DNA of 46,596 nucleotides from positions 1 to 46,596 of the forward strand of contig JAUIIV010000008.1 in assembly GCA_030431675.1 (NCBI GenBank), written 5' to 3'. The notes beneath the pieces are model-generated. The model made no database searches, was not told the DNA's origin, and was given only the letters and a program-made list of their open reading frames with translations. This document shows positions 29,504 through 38,907 of this stretch, in pieces. The position numbers were made by a program, and so were the translations under genes. This DNA comes from Gammaproteobacteria bacterium. Its GTDB lineage: Bacteria > Pseudomonadota > Gammaproteobacteria > UBA6186 > Azoamicaceae. Position 1 is the first letter of the stretch. Each line of letters begins with the position of its first letter.

Positions 29504-29890
29504 CTACTTCTTGTCTGATTTCTTTGCACGTTTTTCACCGTACTTGGAGCGAGCTTGTTTCCGCCCTTGTACACCTTGTGCATCTAAACTACCGCGCACT
29601 ACTTTATAGCGCACACCCGGTAAATCCTTCACACGACCGCCTCTAACCAGCACTACGGAGTGTTCTTGTAGGTTATGACCTTCACCTTGAATGTAAGCTG
29701 TAACTTCGAAACCGTTAGTCAACCTCACCCTACATACCTTACGTAACGCGGAGTTCGGTTTTTTAGGGGTCGTTGTATAAACACGCAAACATACACCACG
29801 GCGCTGCGGGCAGCCTTGCAAGGCAGGCGCCTTAGTTTTTACGACTGGCACGATGCGTGCGCCGCGCAATAATTGATTAACTCTAGCCAA
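29504..29890 (-). CDS. rpsL: Ribosomal protein uS12, TTG start
   Basis: uS12 is at the decoding centre. The 128-residue product has [20 protein letters not shown] and [17 protein letters not shown]; both lysines whose change gives streptomycin resistance are wild type. I place the start at TTG 29888-29890, which gives [10 protein letters not shown], matching MATVNQLVRK of E. coli, with GGAG seven bases upstream. The open frame runs 56 codons further, but that part crosses the promoter at 29967-29995 and resembles nothing. Residues 11-24 are less basic than usual ([14 protein letters not shown]). Confidence 0.95.
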   Translation of the reverse strand: MARVNQLLRGARIVPVVKTKAPALQGCPQRRGVCLRVYTTTPKKPNSALRKVCRVRLTNGFEVTAYIQGEGHNLQEHSVVLVRGGRVKDLPGVRYKVVRGSLDAQGVQGRKQARSKYGEKRAKKSDKK

Positions 29891-29966
29891 GACTCTACTC
29901 CAACTGATTTCACAAATAAACAAAAAGGCAGGATCTACCAGCCCACTAACCATGCTAGGAGCCGGA

Positions 29967-29995
29967 ATTCTACCGCAGCCGGGAAATACTGTCAA
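29967..29995 (-). promoter_or_regulatory. Consensus sigma-70 promoter of the str operon
   Basis: On the minus strand TTGACA (29990-29995) is followed after exactly 17 bases by TAGAAT (29967-29972), a 6/6 -35 and 5/6 -10. The predicted start is near 29960, giving a leader of about 70 bases to the rpsL TTG. It drives rpsL, rpsG, fusA, tuf and probably the whole run to rplQ. The 320-base gap between rpsL and cytochrome b561 (29891-30210) holds this promoter; I see nothing else certain there. Confidence 0.85.
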
Positions 29996-30210
29996 ACTTG
30001 TGTATGCATTCCCAAACTCTTTATAGGACCGCTGCAAATATAATGCGGCCCGTTGCACAAATACTTAAAAACGCGTGAATATTAACACGCATTCTGCGGC
30101 ATTGGAAGGGATATGCAGTATATAGAGCATATTTATTAAGTCATATAGCTTTATGTTTGCGAGCTTTTTGGCTTAGTTTACTTTTGAACAACTACTGCTA
30201 TGCTCTAACG

Positions 30211-30747
30211 ATGCAGTTTAAGAATTCAGATACAAAGTACGGTGTCATTGCGAAGGGTCTACATTGGCTCCTTGCACTCCTAATCATAGGAGTCTGGATC
30301 TCTGGGGTATATATGGTAGAGCTTACCAACGACGCACCCAACCGCTCCACCTTCTACATGCTACATAAATCCATCGGTATGTGCATATTAATGCTAGTAG
30401 CGATTAGGTTAGCATGGCGCTTATACAATATGCGACCTCGCGATCCGCAGATAGCCAAGCCATTAATCTTGTTAGCACACTCAGTTCATTATGCATTGTA
30501 TGCAATGATGTTTATTCAACCTCTAACAGGTTGGGCAATGTCATCCGCTTATGGGTATAACCCAACTCTTTTTGGGTGGTTTAAATTCCCATCACTCGTG
30601 CCCAAAGATCCAGCAATGGCCAAAATCTACGCGCAAGCACATGAAATTAGCGCTTGGATCTTATGTGTCTTGTTTGTCATGCATGTTGGTGGCGCACTAT
30701 ATCATTTGCTTATTGTAAAAGATGATACTGTAAAAAGGATGCTCTAG
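30211..30747 (+). CDS. cybB: Cytochrome b561 (CybB/YodB type)
   Basis: This is a four-helix di-heme b-type cytochrome of the inner membrane, probably passing electrons from quinol; the E. coli homologue is a superoxide:ubiquinone oxidoreductase. The 178-residue length fits (E. coli 176). Candidate heme ligands are His18 (GLHWLLA), His52 (MLHKSIGM), His90 or His93 (AHSVHYALY), His144 and His158 (MHVGGALYH). The ATG at 30211 (MQFKNSDTKYG) gives the family N-terminus; an upstream in-frame start at 30157 would add 18 unlike residues. It is divergent from rpsL and convergent with the glycosyltransferase, with stop codons overlapping at CTAG. Confidence 0.93.
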   Translation: MQFKNSDTKYGVIAKGLHWLLALLIIGVWISGVYMVELTNDAPNRSTFYMLHKSIGMCILMLVAIRLAWRLYNMRPRDPQIAKPLILLAHSVHYALYAMMFIQPLTGWAMSSAYGYNPTLFGWFKFPSLVPKDPAMAKIYAQAHEISAWILCVLFVMHVGGALYHLLIVKDDTVKRML

Positions 30748-31673
30748 GGACGAGAAAAATTCCTGCTCCAGTGCTCTAGTGTTAACTTGCTATAATCAAA
30801 CTTCTTATCCTTAAAGCTATTTATAGTTTCTTCTAAAAGCTCTGGCGTTATGTCTGACCATTCTTGTACAATCAATACCGGCAAATTGGAATACAAAGGA
30901 TCTAAAGGACTAGATTTTACAATCGGTATACTTCCTAACACCAACGCTTCCCAAGTCCTATGACAATCAAGACCATTGCCTAGTGGTGATAAAACAAATG
31001 AATACCGCACCATATTAGTCCATGACTGCATCCGCGATACAAAATTGCCTTCTACCGCCAACAAGTCATGAGGTACTTGGCTGATAGCATCGGCGCGATC
31101 TTTAAATCCATACCTACCGCGAATAGCATGCGCAAAGTTACAATAAATTTTATGCTCTCGTTCGTAAAAAGGCTTTCTTGATAAATTGTCTATAAAGGCT
31201 TCTTGTTTAACTGGTGATTGCACCGGCCCAGCCTTCATCCGTGGATTTTTAATAACTAAATGGTAATCCAAACCTATTGGAAGATGGAACAGCTTTTCAT
31301 TAGAGTATTCCAGATTTTGTGCATACCATTTAATTAAGTGTTTGCTAGCCAAGATTTCCTCTGCTTTGTCCCTATAATCAAGTGGCATAGTTGCATCAGA
31401 ATAGCCAGTAACCAAAATAAAATCATGCTGCGGTACTACAAAATTTGGCAGCTGCTCTGGTTGCGAGTAATAACAATTAGGAAGCTTGTGACAAGACTTT
31501 TGCAGGCCCAATGTTGAGACATAACGACAATGAGTCTCATCTACATACGGTTTACTTGCAACCCAAAAAGGGTACCAACGATATACTTTGTATAAGGAGT
31601 AAACGAAAAAAATAAAACTGGTCAGAGCTAAAATATACAGCAGCTTCTTTCTACGAAGCAAGTTAGTAAGCAT
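30744..31673 (-). CDS. Exostosin-like (GT47-type) glycosyltransferase
   Basis: This is a predicted glycosyltransferase of 309 residues; donor and acceptor are unknown. One hydrophobic segment at residues ~11-30 (LLYILALTSFIFFVYSLYKV), after a basic N-terminus (LLRRKK), suggests a signal anchor. The catalytic-type region resembles the C-terminal exostosin fold: YSFVLSPLGNGLDCHRTWEAL (~228-248) followed by LGSIPIVKSSPLDPLYSNLPVLIV. Exostosin-like enzymes are common in eukaryotes and occur in scattered bacteria and large viruses. It follows the F-box/ankyrin gene by 30 bases on the same strand. Role may be in surface glycans or host modification; the sequence does not decide. Confidence 0.75.
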   Translation of the reverse strand: MLTNLLRRKKLLYILALTSFIFFVYSLYKVYRWYPFWVASKPYVDETHCRYVSTLGLQKSCHKLPNCYYSQPEQLPNFVVPQHDFILVTGYSDATMPLDYRDKAEEILASKHLIKWYAQNLEYSNEKLFHLPIGLDYHLVIKNPRMKAGPVQSPVKQEAFIDNLSRKPFYEREHKIYCNFAHAIRGRYGFKDRADAISQVPHDLLAVEGNFVSRMQSWTNMVRYSFVLSPLGNGLDCHRTWEALVLGSIPIVKSSPLDPLYSNLPVLIVQEWSDITPELLEETINSFKDKKFDYSKLTLEHWSRNFSRP

Positions 31674-31703
31674 AGTACAAAATTGATAAGTGAATTTTGT
31701 TCA

Positions 31704-32975
31704 TTAAAGCACAGGTAGCCGCGGATATATAGATGGGCTTTCAGGCCAAGAAATATGACTTGCAAATGTCTTATTTTGTTTTTGTTGAAAAATCTTCAGG
31801 AATTCGACAAATCTGGGTATATCTTCTCTTACTCTAGGAGAAGCAAAGATAGTATACGGCTCCATAATACCGCTATCCCAAAACAAAGCATAAATATAAC
31901 CTAAACCACACCCTCTTCGCGTGTATATAACATTAGGTTGGCTTTGAGCACCAAATCCTCTCGCTAAGATAGGGTCTTGATACTGAAAACTTCGCTTTAG
32001 TATAGGATCTTGAACAAAGAGATTAGCAAAACCTCCAGCAAACGCTTGTAGAACCCACGCTGGCGTCAGACGTTGTATCCAGCCTATTACCTGATTCCAA
32101 AAGATACAAAGTCTGTATTCATGAGCTTGCAATTCGTCAATATGCTTAGCAAAGAAATTAAATGTGTATATCAAAAAATACAAATTAAAAACTTCATTAA
32201 CCCTAACTATAGCATCATACTTTTGTCGAAAGTTATTCAATGCTTTATTTAGTTCGTGTGGTTCATCACGACCCGGCATTAAGTCAATGCATCCAGGATG
32301 TGAAAGCTCAAAATTTAGCTCATCTTGAGGAGCTTTCATAATAGCACTATAAACAGACCTAATACCGTATTCAGGATTGTCTACAAATGATGTTGCTGCT
32401 TTGCTCTGCTTTTGATCTAAATCGGGTAAACCTAATGGAAATACCTCGGATAATTGTGTTGTGATCTCAGATAAATCAAAACCATTGCGTTGTTCTTTTG
32501 CTTCACTCAGTAGTGCCTTAACCATGAATGTGTCACCCATTCTGGCAGCTGCCTGTAAGGCAGTAAGGGGCTCCTCAAACTTACCAGTAAGGTATGGAAT
32601 AAAAAGCTTTGCACGCCTACCAATACCGCATGGAATAAACGGTGGAATTGCTCTACCAAATACATCCTTTGCAGGAGATGCTGCTACCGAAATAAGCGCA
32701 GGTCTGGCGCGAATGATTTTTTTAGCTTTCTCTTCATCACCACTTACTACAGCTAATAATAACTGCTGCGCGGCATATTTCTTTAAATGCTCACTAGATA
32801 TAAACCGTCCTGCTCTACAGGATGCTGAAAACGCAACTAATTCGTTAGGACCTAATAGTTGATGCAAAAATTTTGCAAAATCTATCTGAGATAAATAGAT
32901 AGCACTCTTATAAATCCCAAGAGCAGCATTAGAGGACGAAGAAGATCCTTTTTGATTAGTATCGCCTTCTGGCAT
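31704..32975 (-). CDS. F-box-like and ankyrin-repeat protein, effector candidate
   Basis: The 423-residue protein starts with a Ser-rich, disordered-looking stretch (residues 1-20). An F-box-like segment follows at ~33-60 (FAKFLHQLLGPNELVAFSASCRAGRFIS), then ankyrin-type repeats at ~68-98 (AAQQLLLAVVSGDEEKAKKIIRARPALI) and ~134-158 (EPLTALQAAARMGDTFMVKALL). The C-terminal half is unrecognised. F-box proteins recruit host SCF ubiquitin ligases, and the pairing of F-box with ankyrin repeats is known in Legionella effectors (AnkB type) and relatives. AAGGTGAG precedes the ATG. No signal peptide is present, compatible with type IV secretion, which is not shown here. The F-box is degenerate, so that part is less certain than the ankyrin part. 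Confidence 0.7.
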   Translation of the reverse strand: MPEGDTNQKGSSSSSNAALGIYKSAIYLSQIDFAKFLHQLLGPNELVAFSASCRAGRFISSEHLKKYAAQQLLLAVVSGDEEKAKKIIRARPALISVAASPAKDVFGRAIPPFIPCGIGRRAKLFIPYLTGKFEEPLTALQAAARMGDTFMVKALLSEAKEQRNGFDLSEITTQLSEVFPLGLPDLDQKQSKAATSFVDNPEYGIRSVYSAIMKAPQDELNFELSHPGCIDLMPGRDEPHELNKALNNFRQKYDAIVRVNEVFNLYFLIYTFNFFAKHIDELQAHEYRLCIFWNQVIGWIQRLTPAWVLQAFAGGFANLFVQDPILKRSFQYQDPILARGFGAQSQPNVIYTRRGCGLGYIYALFWDSGIMEPYTIFASPRVREDIPRFVEFLKIFQQKQNKTFASHISWPESPSIYPRLPVL

Positions 32976-33191
32976 ATCTCACCTTGTGATTTAAAAGAAC
33001 AATAAAATGAACAGGCTTATCGCAGAGCCAGTAAGCTACTACAGATAGTCTATTGGGTCAAGATATCAACACACATCAACTCATGTGTAATATTCGTAGG
33101 ATGCGTGCGAATATTGTACACAGGATAGCACTATGTACCTAATGCGCAATCGCGCTTTATGGAGATAGATTAAGGAAGAGAAAACATATAA

Positions 33192-33665
33192 CTAAGGATG
33201 CACACTACAGTTCTGTGGTAAGAACGTAGTACTAATAGAATTATCTGCAGCACTCGTCTGATATGTATAGCAAGTCCAAGTCACAGATGATCCATTTACA
33301 CTAGCAATAAAAGCAAGTCTTGGTGCGGTTTGTCCAGGTACAACATCACTTGCATATTCAATCTCTACAAATGGGTTTACCGCATCTCCACCTGTCCATC
33401 CACTAGCTCCCATATCACCAATATCGACAATATCTGTGGCAAAGTCGGTAGTTACAGCCCCCACATCCGTCAAACTTGGGAATGTGCCATGAATACTGTA
33501 ATATTCAGCAGCTTTTTTCTTTAAATGCTCTAGAATAATTAAGCCGCTATTTAATTTGGTCCTGACAATATAATCGCCATAATAAGGTGTCGCAACCGCA
33601 GCAAGAATGGCGATTATTGCAATTACAACCATTAACTCAATTAAACTAAATGCCTGTTTAAACAT
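33192..33665 (-). CDS. Type IV pilin (PilA-like)
   Basis: This prepilin of about 157 residues starts MFKQAFSLIELMVVIAI, with the class III cleavage and methylation motif, Ala instead of Gly before the cleavage point and Glu5 present. The C-terminal cysteines (WTCYTY and LPQNC) match the disulfide-bound D-region of PilA/PilE major pilins. The ATG at 33665 is used; a GTG five codons upstream would also be in frame. A TATAAT lies about 40 bases upstream without a clear -35. It is the second such gene in the window; the other is at 5575-6126. Confidence 0.87.
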   Translation of the reverse strand: MFKQAFSLIELMVVIAIIAILAAVATPYYGDYIVRTKLNSGLIILEHLKKKAAEYYSIHGTFPSLTDVGAVTTDFATDIVDIGDMGASGWTGGDAVNPFVEIEYASDVVPGQTAPRLAFIASVNGSSVTWTCYTYQTSAADNSISTTFLPQNCSVHP

Positions 33666-33767
33666 CACGCAATTCTGCACCTAAAATACAAACTTCAATG
33701 AATTATAGGTCATTTTTGTAAAGTTTGCTGAAAATCATCGGTAACGTGAAGCTTAAAACTAGGGATG

Positions 33768-34635
33768 CTAATACATTTTATTGACCATACATGTAAGTGC
33801 ATTATATACAGCTGACCGATCAGTTCTTTCTGCTGATTCCACTCGTTCACTACCAAGATTTAAAATATATTCAGAGTATAAAGACATAAACTTAGTGTTA
33901 TATGCACATTTAGTATTCTCTAATGGCAAGTCTTGTGGCCCCAATAATTCTTGTAACCCTGAGACCACAGTCTCCAAAGGACTAACACCATAATAAGACA
34001 AAACCTTTAGTAACAGTAATCGATCACCTAAAAATCCCTATCGATAAAGATTGATTGCAGCAGAAAAATCATCCTCTACATTCTCATATGCTTGCTATAG
34101 TAGCTTACCCACTTCTCTAAATAATAGTGGGGATTTAATAGAATATGGATTTGTTCCTTTTATAAAATACTCAAGAATTTTTTCTAGCTGAGTTTTATCA
34201 ATATAAAGTGTTTTAAACATTGGCATCTTTCCAGCAAATGCCAAAACTTCTCTTGAGACACTTGCAGCAATTCTTACATCTATCTGCTTCGCCACTTCTG
34301 GATTTTCTTTCAACTCATTCAATATACTTTCTATCTGAGTGGAACTCAAAAAACATATTCCCAATCAGATACATAGGGTTTTTATTCAAATCTGGAGTAG
34401 ATAGGCCTTTCTTTAGTCGAAGAATAAGCCGCATATACTTTCTAAACTGCTCGTTGCTTAACTCTAAAGACATATTATGTATGCCTTGTGCAGCATCAAA
34501 CATTTGTCTCAATGAGTGCGATATCAATAAAGGAATTAGCAATCCTATAAACAAGTTCAACCCAATGATTACAAATACTACATAATCTGGGAGTGTCACA
34601 AGGTCAGCATTATTTTTAGTATTATTTGGATCCAT
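33768..34635 (-). pseudogene. Decayed membrane protein gene: one frameshift, two stops
   Basis: Three open fragments line up as one former gene of about 289 codons. The first (34635 to 34315) has a membrane helix at residues ~18-39 (YVVFVIIGLNLFIGLLIPLL) and a helical region. Near a run of six T (34348-34353) the frame must shift by one base to continue as SSTQIESILNELKENPEV. That frame then meets TAG at 34095-34097 and TAG at 34038-34040. Between and after these stops it stays open (QAYENVEDDFSAAINLYR, then GFLGDRLLLLKVLSYYG) and ends at 33768. The total length, 868 bases, is 3n+1, as expected for one extra base. I do not recognise the family. It sits between the pilin and the rpoC terminator. 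Confidence 0.75.
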
Positions 34636-34667
34636 ATACCACCCATGGATTTATTCTTATTAAAACA

Positions 34668-34693
34668 AAAAACCCAGCAAAAGCTGGGTTTTT
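34668..34693. terminator. Terminator after rpoC, bidirectional
   Basis: AAAAACCCAGC (34668-34678), a 4-base loop and GCTGGGTTTTT (34683-34693) form a perfect 11-bp stem. It has a T run on both strands, so it works either way. It lies 17 bases after the rpoC stop and ends the rpoBC transcript, separating it from the island before rpsL. Confidence 0.92.
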
Positions 34694-34709
34694 GCACTAC
34701 ATTTGCTCT

Positions 34710-37700
34710 CTAAGTTCCAGTGTCGTTCAATGCTTCTCCCAAAGCTTTTTCAACGTCACTCTTAGAAGGACCTTCTGCAATTGCACGTGCTTCCTCTTCA
34801 CGTTTAATCTTCTCTGCTTTGATCTTTTCATGATGCGCAAGACCAGTACCAGCAGGGATCAAACGTCCTACAATTACGTTTTCCTTCAGACCACGTAGTT
34901 CATCTTTCTTACCGCTTACAGCCGCTTCTGTAAGAACTCTAGTAGTCTCCTGGAACGATGCCGCAGAAATAAACGACTCGGTCGCCAATGAAGCTTTAGT
35001 AATACCTAGCAAAATTCTTTCGAATGTTGCCGGCAACTTATCTTCTTTACCCAAGTCATCATTTACATTTTGGATCTCAGCTAATTCAACTTGATCGCCC
35101 TGTATGTAGCGTGAATCACCAGCACTTTGCACAGTAACCTTACGTAACATTTGACGTACAATCACTTCAATGTGCTTATCATTAATTTTCACGCCTTGTA
35201 AACGATACACGTCCTGTACTTCTTTACCAATGTAGCCAGCCAAAGCGTCCACACCTAGCAAACGCAAGATTTCATGTGGGTTAGGTGGTCCATCAGCAAT
35301 AGTCTCACCACGCTCTACTAACTCACCTTCAAAGATACTTACGTGACGCCACTTAGGAATTAACTCTTCATGCACATCACCTTCTGGTGGAGTAATCATC
35401 AAACGACGTTTACCCTTAGTTTCTTTACCAAAGCTCACCACACCTGAAATCTCTGCCAATATTGCAGCTTCTTTCGGCTTACGTGCTTCGAACAAGTCAG
35501 CAACACGTGGCAAACCACCGGTAATATCACGAGTCTTAGAGCTCTCTTGTGGAATACGCGCAATAACGTCACCAACACCTACTTCCATGCCATTATCTAC
35601 ATTAATAATTGTATCAGGCGGCAAGAAGTAATGAGCAGGCAAATTAGTACCAGCCAAACATAAATCATTACCATTGGCATCAACTAGTTTAACCATCGGA
35701 CGTAAATCTTTACTCGCAGCACCCAGCTGTTTTGGATCTAATACTACAACGCTAGATAGACCAGTTAATTCGTCAGTTTGTTTGTTCATGGTTACACCAT
35801 CAATCAAATCAACGAATTCAACCTTACCGGCAACCTCAGTAATAACCGGATGCGTATGTGCATCCCAATTAGCTACTGTAGAGCCAGCAGTTACTTCCTG
35901 ACCTTCTTCTACTTTCAGGATTGCACCATAAGGTAAACGATAACGCTCACGCTCACGTCCGTTAGCATCAGCAATAGTTAATGAGCCTGATCTAGAAACA
36001 GCAACCGAATAACCATCTTTGTGCTTAACAAGCTTAATGTTATGCAAACGAACAGTACCATTAGTCTTAACCTGTACGCTATTTGCTGCAGTCGCTCTTG
36101 ATGCCGCACCACCAATATGGAATGTACGCATCGTTAACTGTGTACCCGGCTCACCAATAGATTGCGCCGCAATAACACCCACTGCCTCACCAATATTTAC
36201 AATATGTCCACGAGCCAAATCACGACCATAACATTTAGCACAAATACCATAGCGAGTTTCACAGGTAATTACTGAACGAACACGCACAGAATCAACCCCT
36301 AAATGTTCTAATTTAGACACTAATTCTTCATCCAACAAAGTACCTTCAGGAATTGCAACTTCATCAGTACCTGGTACTAAAACATCCTCTAGTACAACAC
36401 GTCCTAGAACTCTCTCATGCAACGGCTCAACAATATCACCACCTTCAATCAACGGCGTCATAGTCAAACCATTTTCAGTACCACAATCTATTTCAGTTAC
36501 TACAACATCCTGAGCCACATCCACCAAACGCCTAGTTAAGTAACCAGAGTTTGCTGTTTTCAATGCCGTATCAGCCAAACCTTTACGTGCACCATGTGTA
36601 GAAATAAAGTACTGCAGTACATTTAGTCCTTCACGGAAGTTCGCAGTAATTGGAGTCTCGATGATCGAACCATCTGGCTTTGCCATCAAACCACGCATAC
36701 CTGCCAACTGACGCATCTGCGCCGCAGAACCCCTCGCACCAGAATCTGCCATCATGTAAATAGAGTTGAATGATTCTTGCTCTATACTCTTACCTTCAGA
36801 GTCAACCACAGTTTCTTGCGCCAACTCAGACATCATTGCTTTAGCTACCATGTCATTTGTTCGGGACCAAATATCCACTACTTTGTTGTAACGCTCACCG
36901 TGAGTAAGAAGACCAGAAGCATATTGCATCTCAATCTCTTTAACTTCTTCTTCTGCCTTGTCAATAATTGATGACTTACTCTCAGGAATTACCAAATCAT
37001 CAATACCGATAGAAATACCAGACTTAGTGGCATATTCAAAACCAGCATACATCAAATGATCCGCAAAAATTACAGACTCTTTCAAGCCTTGCGTACGGTA
37101 ACAACGGTTAATAAGGTTAGAAATTTCTTTCTTAGTCATAACCTTATTGATCAATTGAAAATCCATACCAGCTGGCAATAATTCTGACAAGAATACGCGT
37201 CCAACTGTAGTATCGACAATTTCTTTTGACTCTGGCAAACGTACTTTAATCGCAGCATTCATGCCAACCACATCATTCTCAAAAGCACGTCTTACTTCAC
37301 TTGGGTGAGCAAATATCATGCCTTCACCCTTATCGTTAACTTTATGTCTAGTTAAGTAGTAAATACCTAATACCACATCCTGAGAAGGTACGATAATAGG
37401 ATCACCATGCGCAGGTGACAGAACGTTATTAGTAGACATCATCAACGTACGTGCTTCTAACTGCGCCTCTATAGTTAGAGGAACGTGCACAGCCATTTGG
37501 TCTCCGTCAAAGTCAGCGTTGTATGCCGCACAAACTAACGGATGTAATTGAATAGCTTTACCTTCGATCAAGGTAGGCTCAAATGCCTGGATACCCAAAC
37601 GGTGCAAAGTAGGTGCACGGTTAAGTAACACAGGATGTTCACGAATAACTTCATCCAGAATATCCCACACTTCAGGGCCTTCTTTCTCAACTAATTTTTT

Positions 37701-38891
37701 CGCAGCCTTAATCGTAGTAGCTAAACCACGCAATTCTAATTTACTAAAGATAAACGGCTTAAATAATTCCAAAGCCATCTTCTTCGGTAGACCACATTGG
37801 TGCAAACGCAATGTTGGTCCAACCACAATCACCGAACGACCAGAATAATCAACACGCTTACCTAATAGATTTTGCCTAAAGCGCCCTTGTTTACCCTTAA
37901 TCATATCTGCTAATGACTTCAATGGTCGCTTGTTAGAACCAGTAATCGGTCTACCCCGACGCCCATTATCCAATAACGCATCAACAGATTCCTGCAACAT
38001 ACGTTTTTCATTTCGCACAATAATGTCTGGCGCCATCAAATCCAGTAGTCTAAGCAGACGGTTATTACGGTTAATAACGCGGCGATATAAATCATTCAGA
38101 TCGGATGTTGCAAAACGTCCACCATCTAGTGGCACCAAAGGACGTAAATCTGGCGGCAATACCGGCAGAACAGTCATAATCATCCACTGTGGATCATTAC
38201 CAGAAGTAATAAAAGACTCAATAAGTTTAAGCCTCTTCGATAACTTCTTCTCACGTGTTTCAGAATTAGTAGTCGCAATCTCTTCACGAATTTTTTCCGC
38301 TTCTTCCTTAAGATCAAGCTTCTCCAATAATTTCTGGATAGCCTCTGCCCCCATGAGAGCAGTGAACTCATCACCATGCTGTTCAAAACACTCTAAATAA
38401 GCCTCTTCTGTCAATAACTGACCAGACTCTAGAGGAGTCATACCAGGCTCAATAACAACATATGCTTCAAAATAAAGAATGCGCTCGATATCACGCAAAG
38501 TCATATCCAACAACAAACCAATTCTGGAAGGCAGAGATTTTAGGAACCAGATGTGGGCAACTGGGCTTGCTAGTTCTATGTGGCCCATACGCTCACGACG
38601 AACTTTAGTAACAGTAACCTCTACGCCACATTTTTCACAAATAATACCACGATGTTTCAGGCGCTTATACTTACCACATAAACACTCATAGTCTTTCACC
38701 GGACCAAAAATCTTAGCGCAGAATAGACCGCCGCGCTCAGGACGCAAAGTTCTATAGTTAATAGTCTCTGGCTTTTCAATCTTACCATACGAGAGAGCTC
38801 TAATATCGTCTGGAGATGACAAACCCAAACTAACTACATTAAACTCATCGCCATGCCGCTGTTGTTTAAACAGGCCAATAATGTCTTCCAC
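34710..38891 (-). CDS. rpoC: RNA polymerase subunit beta'
   Basis: Beta' carries the catalytic magnesium site. The 1393-residue protein is close to E. coli (1407). The first zinc site is complete (Cys70, Cys72, Cys85, Cys88), the active-site motif NADFDGDQM is intact, and the second zinc site appears as [17 protein letters not shown]. The C-terminus is a charged tail ending EALNDTGT. It starts 16 bases after the rpoB stop and is followed by a strong hairpin terminator. Confidence 0.99.
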   Translation of the reverse strand: MEDIIGLFKQQRHGDEFNVVSLGLSSPDDIRALSYGKIEKPETINYRTLRPERGGLFCAKIFGPVKDYECLCGKYKRLKHRGIICEKCGVEVTVTKVRRERMGHIELASPVAHIWFLKSLPSRIGLLLDMTLRDIERILYFEAYVVIEPGMTPLESGQLLTEEAYLECFEQHGDEFTALMGAEAIQKLLEKLDLKEEAEKIREEIATTNSETREKKLSKRLKLIESFITSGNDPQWMIMTVLPVLPPDLRPLVPLDGGRFATSDLNDLYRRVINRNNRLLRLLDLMAPDIIVRNEKRMLQESVDALLDNGRRGRPITGSNKRPLKSLADMIKGKQGRFRQNLLGKRVDYSGRSVIVVGPTLRLHQCGLPKKMALELFKPFIFSKLELRGLATTIKAAKKLVEKEGPEVWDILDEVIREHPVLLNRAPTLHRLGIQAFEPTLIEGKAIQLHPLVCAAYNADFDGDQMAVHVPLTIEAQLEARTLMMSTNNVLSPAHGDPIIVPSQDVVLGIYYLTRHKVNDKGEGMIFAHPSEVRRAFENDVVGMNAAIKVRLPESKEIVDTTVGRVFLSELLPAGMDFQLINKVMTKKEISNLINRCYRTQGLKESVIFADHLMYAGFEYATKSGISIGIDDLVIPESKSSIIDKAEEEVKEIEMQYASGLLTHGERYNKVVDIWSRTNDMVAKAMMSELAQETVVDSEGKSIEQESFNSIYMMADSGARGSAAQMRQLAGMRGLMAKPDGSIIETPITANFREGLNVLQYFISTHGARKGLADTALKTANSGYLTRRLVDVAQDVVVTEIDCGTENGLTMTPLIEGGDIVEPLHERVLGRVVLEDVLVPGTDEVAIPEGTLLDEELVSKLEHLGVDSVRVRSVITCETRYGICAKCYGRDLARGHIVNIGEAVGVIAAQSIGEPGTQLTMRTFHIGGAASRATAANSVQVKTNGTVRLHNIKLVKHKDGYSVAVSRSGSLTIADANGRERERYRLPYGAILKVEEGQEVTAGSTVANWDAHTHPVITEVAGKVEFVDLIDGVTMNKQTDELTGLSSVVVLDPKQLGAASKDLRPMVKLVDANGNDLCLAGTNLPAHYFLPPDTIINVDNGMEVGVGDVIARIPQESSKTRDITGGLPRVADLFEARKPKEAAILAEISGVVSFGKETKGKRRLMITPPEGDVHEELIPKWRHVSIFEGELVERGETIADGPPNPHEILRLLGVDALAGYIGKEVQDVYRLQGVKINDKHIEVIVRQMLRKVTVQSAGDSRYIQGDQVELAEIQNVNDDLGKEDKLPATFERILLGITKASLATESFISAASFQETTRVLTEAAVSGKKDELRGLKENVIVGRLIPAGTGLAHHEKIKAEKIKREEEARAIAEGPSKSDVEKALGEALNDTGT

Positions 38892-38907
38892 TCTTTGCCC
38901 CCAGGTA

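Noticed and set aside
29891..30058. N-terminal extension of uS12 (56 extra codons)
   Set aside because: It crosses the consensus promoter at 29967-29995, lacks family similarity, and the TTG at 29890 gives the exact family start.
33768..34635. Recoding of TAG as a sense codon
   Set aside because: uvrA, ubiC and cytochrome b561 use TAG as their normal stop, so two TAGs in one frameshifted gene are better explained by decay.
34674..34693. CRISPR-like repeat from the palindrome near rpoC
   Set aside because: It is a single hairpin with flanking A and T runs, an intrinsic terminator; no repeated units are present anywhere in the window.
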